The notes under the pieces were generated by a model. That model made no database searches, was not told the DNA's origin, and saw only the letters and a program-made list of their open reading frames with translations. Below are positions 5,415 to 6,574 of a stretch of DNA of 6,574 nucleotides, piece by piece (the stretch's first letter is position 1; every line of letters begins with the position of its first letter). Origin of the DNA: an uncultured Nitrososphaera sp. (GTDB lineage Archaea > Thermoproteota > Nitrososphaeria > Nitrososphaerales > Nitrososphaeraceae); assembly GCF_946478925.1 (NCBI RefSeq), contig NZ_CAMLDP010000088.1, positions 1 to 6,574 on the forward strand, given 5' to 3'. A program made the position numbers and the translations under genes.

Positions 5415-5565
5415 GCCTAGTCTATCTGCCCAGCTAGACTGGCTGAAAAGATGCAGGCCCCCTGCGTTGTGCCAAATGAACAGAGCCACGACCATTGGTG
5501 GCGGTTTACTCCGCTACATATCCCTCGGTGCCCCGCAACGCCTGCATTGATCAGCCTCTCTTTTC
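5415..5565 (+). ncRNA. Candidate structured small RNA (or 45-codon ORF)
   Basis: In the 335-base gap between tiaS and the ferredoxin gene, four hairpins follow the TATA element at 5389-5399. They are 5415-5443 (GCC+AGTCTA with TAGACT+GGC, one bulged T), 5453-5465 (GCAGG-CCC-CCTGC), 5472-5498 (CCAA-ATG with CATTGG, weaker) and 5498-5517 (GTGGCGG with CCGCTAC, one G-U). A pyrimidine/T-run at 5555-5565 could terminate it. The same stretch holds an ATG frame of 45 codons (5413-5550) that starts too close to the TATA box and resembles nothing I know. No match to RNase P, SRP, C/D or H/ACA RNA could be made by eye. The rest of the gap holds only the two flanking promoters. Confidence 0.25.
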
Positions 5566-5605
5566 ACCGCGAATCATATATCGCTGTTATACAGACGGCA
5601 CAGAG

Positions 5606-5613
5606 TTTAAATA
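5606..5613 (+). promoter_or_regulatory. TATA box of the ferredoxin gene
   Basis: TTTAAATA, a consensus-like archaeal TATA box, centred 36 bases before the ATG at 5646. Transcription should begin near 5636, leaving about ten untranslated bases. The inverted repeat at 5622-5639 lies between box and start. Confidence 0.65.
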
Positions 5614-5621
5614 GTTTCAAG

Positions 5622-5639
5622 CACTGACAACGTTCAGTG
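5622..5639. promoter_or_regulatory. Operator-like inverted repeat at the ferredoxin transcription start
   Basis: CACTGA (5622-5627) and TCAGTG (5634-5639) are perfect inverted arms around six bases. The 18-bp element sits between the TATA box and the predicted transcription start, where a bound repressor would block RNA polymerase. No matching regulator is in the window. Confidence 0.4.
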
Positions 5640-5645
5640 AACTAG

Positions 5646-5939
5646 ATGCCAGTCGCAATACTTCCTGATGTTTCTGAACAGCACTGCATCGGCTGCGCGC
5701 TCTGCGTAGAAATCTGCACCGCTCTCGGTCCAGATGTGCTCAGAGTCAAGCCGGTGGAAGGATGGAAGAGGGGTAAGGCATTTGTCTTCTATCCAGAGAG
5801 ATGCATCTCCGATGGAGCGTGCATCGGCGTTTGCCCGACAAAGGCAATCTTCTGGATGAGGCCGATGGATTACACCCCAGGACAGCCAGTCCCACTGAAG
5901 AAGCACGGCCTCTTCGTGAAGGGCTGGGAAGAAGGTTAA
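5646..5939 (+). CDS. Dicluster ferredoxin, one site with Asp for Cys
   Basis: A 97-residue soluble electron carrier. The first cluster motif is C14-xx-C17-xx-C20-xxx-C24, a full [4Fe-4S] set but followed by Thr instead of the usual Pro. The second is C53-xx-D56-xx-C59-xxx-C63-P, in which Asp replaces the second cysteine, as in Sulfolobus-type 7Fe ferredoxins and the Pyrococcus furiosus ferredoxin; such sites hold [3Fe-4S] or an Asp-ligated [4Fe-4S] cluster. About 28 residues lie between the motifs, longer than in minimal clostridial ferredoxins, and a 34-residue tail (PMDYTPGQPVP...) follows. There are no N-terminal zinc-binding histidines like those of the Sulfolobus zinc ferredoxin. The gene is monocistronic, with its own TATA box, a very short leader and a pyrimidine-rich terminator. 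Partner enzymes (such as 2-oxoacid oxidoreductases) cannot be told from the window. Confidence 0.94.
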   Translation: MPVAILPDVSEQHCIGCALCVEICTALGPDVLRVKPVEGWKRGKAFVFYPERCISDGACIGVCPTKAIFWMRPMDYTPGQPVPLKKHGLFVKGWEEG

Positions 5940-5940
5940 G

Positions 5941-5972
5941 TCCTTCTTTCTCTTCTCTTTTCTTTCTTTTTT
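5941..5972 (+). terminator. Polypyrimidine terminator after ferredoxin gene
   Basis: Thirty-two uninterrupted pyrimidines, mostly T and ending in six T, begin two bases after the ferredoxin stop codon. There is no hairpin, as usual for archaeal factor-independent termination. Confidence 0.65.
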
Positions 5973-5991
5973 AGAACCTTTTCAATTAACA

Positions 5992-6000
5992 TTTTAAATA
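5992..6000 (+). promoter_or_regulatory. TATA box of the PH-like gene
   Basis: TTTTAAATA, a consensus-like archaeal TATA box ending 30 bases before the TTG start at 6031. Predicted transcription starts near 6022, so the mRNA would carry a leader of about nine bases. Confidence 0.6.
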
Positions 6001-6030
6001 ACTCGTTGTTTCTTTGCTGCTGTAAGCTAT

Positions 6031-6513
6031 TTGGTCGAGTGGGACGAGCAGATAAAGGCGCACCTCTTCTGGATCTGGAAAGAAGACGAGGGCCTGCTAA
6101 AGCGCGGCAGGGAGGGGATGTTGGTGATAACCGACCGGCGCCTTGCGTTCATATCCAAGACAGAGATGACGTACCGGGCGCACGACGCGCATTCCCACCG
6201 GCAGCTGAACCGCTTCAAGGAAGGCGAGAACGTTTTCCGGCCGGCGGAAGGGTATAGCACAAAGGACCTTGAGAAGGACCTCGACAAGAGCCCGGACAAT
6301 TTCGAGGTGCCGTTCCGGCAGATAATGGACGTCACCTCGGAAGAAAAGAGGTGGGGCACGCTCCTCAAGGTAAAGCTCAACCTCGGCGACACCACGAAAA
6401 CTGTGAAATTCTCGATAGTCAAGGGCTGGGTCACGTACCCCGCCAAGGACCCGCTGGAGTTCCAGCGCATGGACTGGGCCCCTCTCATCAACCTTGTGAA
6501 AACGGCGGCATAG
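6031..6513 (+). CDS. Bacterial PH/GRAM-like domain protein, unknown function
   Basis: 160 residues, probably cytoplasmic, with no signal peptide or membrane helix. The pattern GMLVITDRRLAFISK (29-43) followed later by VPFRQIMDVTSEE (93-105) and LLKVKLNL (110-117) is typical of bacterial PH-like/GRAM-like domains, whose strands run G-x-L-x-(I/L)-T-x-R-R-(L/I)-x-F. A final helix (WAPLINLVKTAA) also fits that fold. Such domains often bind lipids or proteins, but no function can be read from the sequence. The middle part (46-90) is polar and rich in His, Lys, Asp and Glu, probably an inserted loop. Start: TTG 6031 is the first usable codon after an in-frame TAA (6022-6024) and lies at the expected distance from the TATA box; the next in-frame ATG (6118) would cut the fold. 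Two consecutive TAG codons end it. Confidence 0.82.
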   Translation: MVEWDEQIKAHLFWIWKEDEGLLKRGREGMLVITDRRLAFISKTEMTYRAHDAHSHRQLNRFKEGENVFRPAEGYSTKDLEKDLDKSPDNFEVPFRQIMDVTSEEKRWGTLLKVKLNLGDTTKTVKFSIVKGWVTYPAKDPLEFQRMDWAPLINLVKTAA

Positions 6514-6514
6514 T

Positions 6515-6529
6515 AGCGGCTTTGCCGTT
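6515..6529 (+). terminator. Short hairpin after the PH-like gene
   Basis: AGCGGC (6515-6520) pairs with GCCGTT (6524-6529) around TTT, with one G-U pair. An alternative pairing of AACGGC (6501-6506) with the same 3' arm is also perfect. A short T-run follows at 6540-6543. It could be a weak terminator or an mRNA 3'-end structure. Confidence 0.3.
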
Positions 6530-6531
6530 CC

Positions 6532-6574
6532 ATGGATCATTTTAAATCGTTTGTTGTCGAGCTTGAGATGGCAT
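6532..6574 (+). CDS. Possible start of a further gene (cut by window edge)
   Basis: From ATG 6532 the frame stays open to the edge for 14 codons (MDHFKSFVVELEMA), a believable protein start 16 bases after the tandem stop of the PH-like gene. Alternatively the real start is the in-frame ATG at 6568, since a TATA box (TTTAAATC, 6541-6548) lies about 24 bases before it, ideal for a leaderless gene. Both share one frame. A minus-strand gene ending at TGA 6537-6539 cannot be excluded from so short a stretch. Confidence 0.35.
   Translation, partial: MDHFKSFVVELEMA

Noticed and set aside
5511..5518. H/ACA small RNA (hairpin followed by ACA at 5516-5518)
   Set aside because: The ACA overlaps the stem instead of following it, and I see no kink-turn or guide pocket.
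6097..6540. Minus-strand frame opposite the PH-like gene
   Set aside because: Competes with a plus-strand frame that has a TATA box, a fitting start and PH-like strand patterns; its composition is typical of an antisense shadow.

Overview
The window looks like chromosomal DNA of an ammonia-oxidising archaeon (Thaumarchaeota/Nitrososphaerota, probably a Nitrososphaera-like soil lineage). The reasons are archaeal-only genes (tiaS; an initiator tRNA with a bulge-helix-bulge intron), TATA boxes about 25 bases before nearly leaderless genes, T- or pyrimidine-rich terminators without strong hairpins, TTG starts, and GC-rich genes separated by AT-rich gaps. The genus is inferred from style only, without a database match.

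Layout, left to right. (1) 1-265, minus: the start of a secreted low-complexity protein that runs off the left edge. (2) 368-2926, minus: a two-gene operon of a threonine synthase-type PLP enzyme followed 9 bases later by a three-part protein, made of a CysO/MoaD-like ubiquitin-fold sulfur carrier ending in Gly-Gly, a MoeB/ThiF E1-like adenylyltransferase and an extra C-terminal domain. (3) 3086-3421, minus: hisI (histidine synthesis). (4) 3490-3852, plus: two small genes, one highly charged and one with a single membrane helix, followed by (5) the intron-containing initiator tRNA-Met at 3894-3993. (6) 3991-5310, minus: tiaS, convergent with the tRNA and overlapping its last three bases. (7) 5311-5645: a 335-base gap with a strong TATA box, several hairpins and a marginal 45-codon ORF. 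(8) 5646-5939, plus: a dicluster ferredoxin with Asp in place of one cluster cysteine. (9) 6031-6513, plus: a bacterial-PH/GRAM-like protein. (10) 6514-6574: a hairpin, a TATA box and probably the start of another gene.

The most notable system is the PLP-enzyme/sulfur-carrier-E1 operon. The carrier domain closely resembles mycobacterial CysO, which feeds sulfur as a protein thiocarboxylate to a fold-type II PLP enzyme (CysM). Here the coupled PLP enzyme is of the threonine synthase type, so the pair could make a sulfur amino acid (for example homocysteine or cysteine) from a phosphorylated precursor. That is a hypothesis; separate roles in threonine synthesis and in Moco or tRNA thiolation remain possible. 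The second notable element is the 25-base intron in the T-loop of the initiator tRNA, placed tail-to-tail with tiaS.
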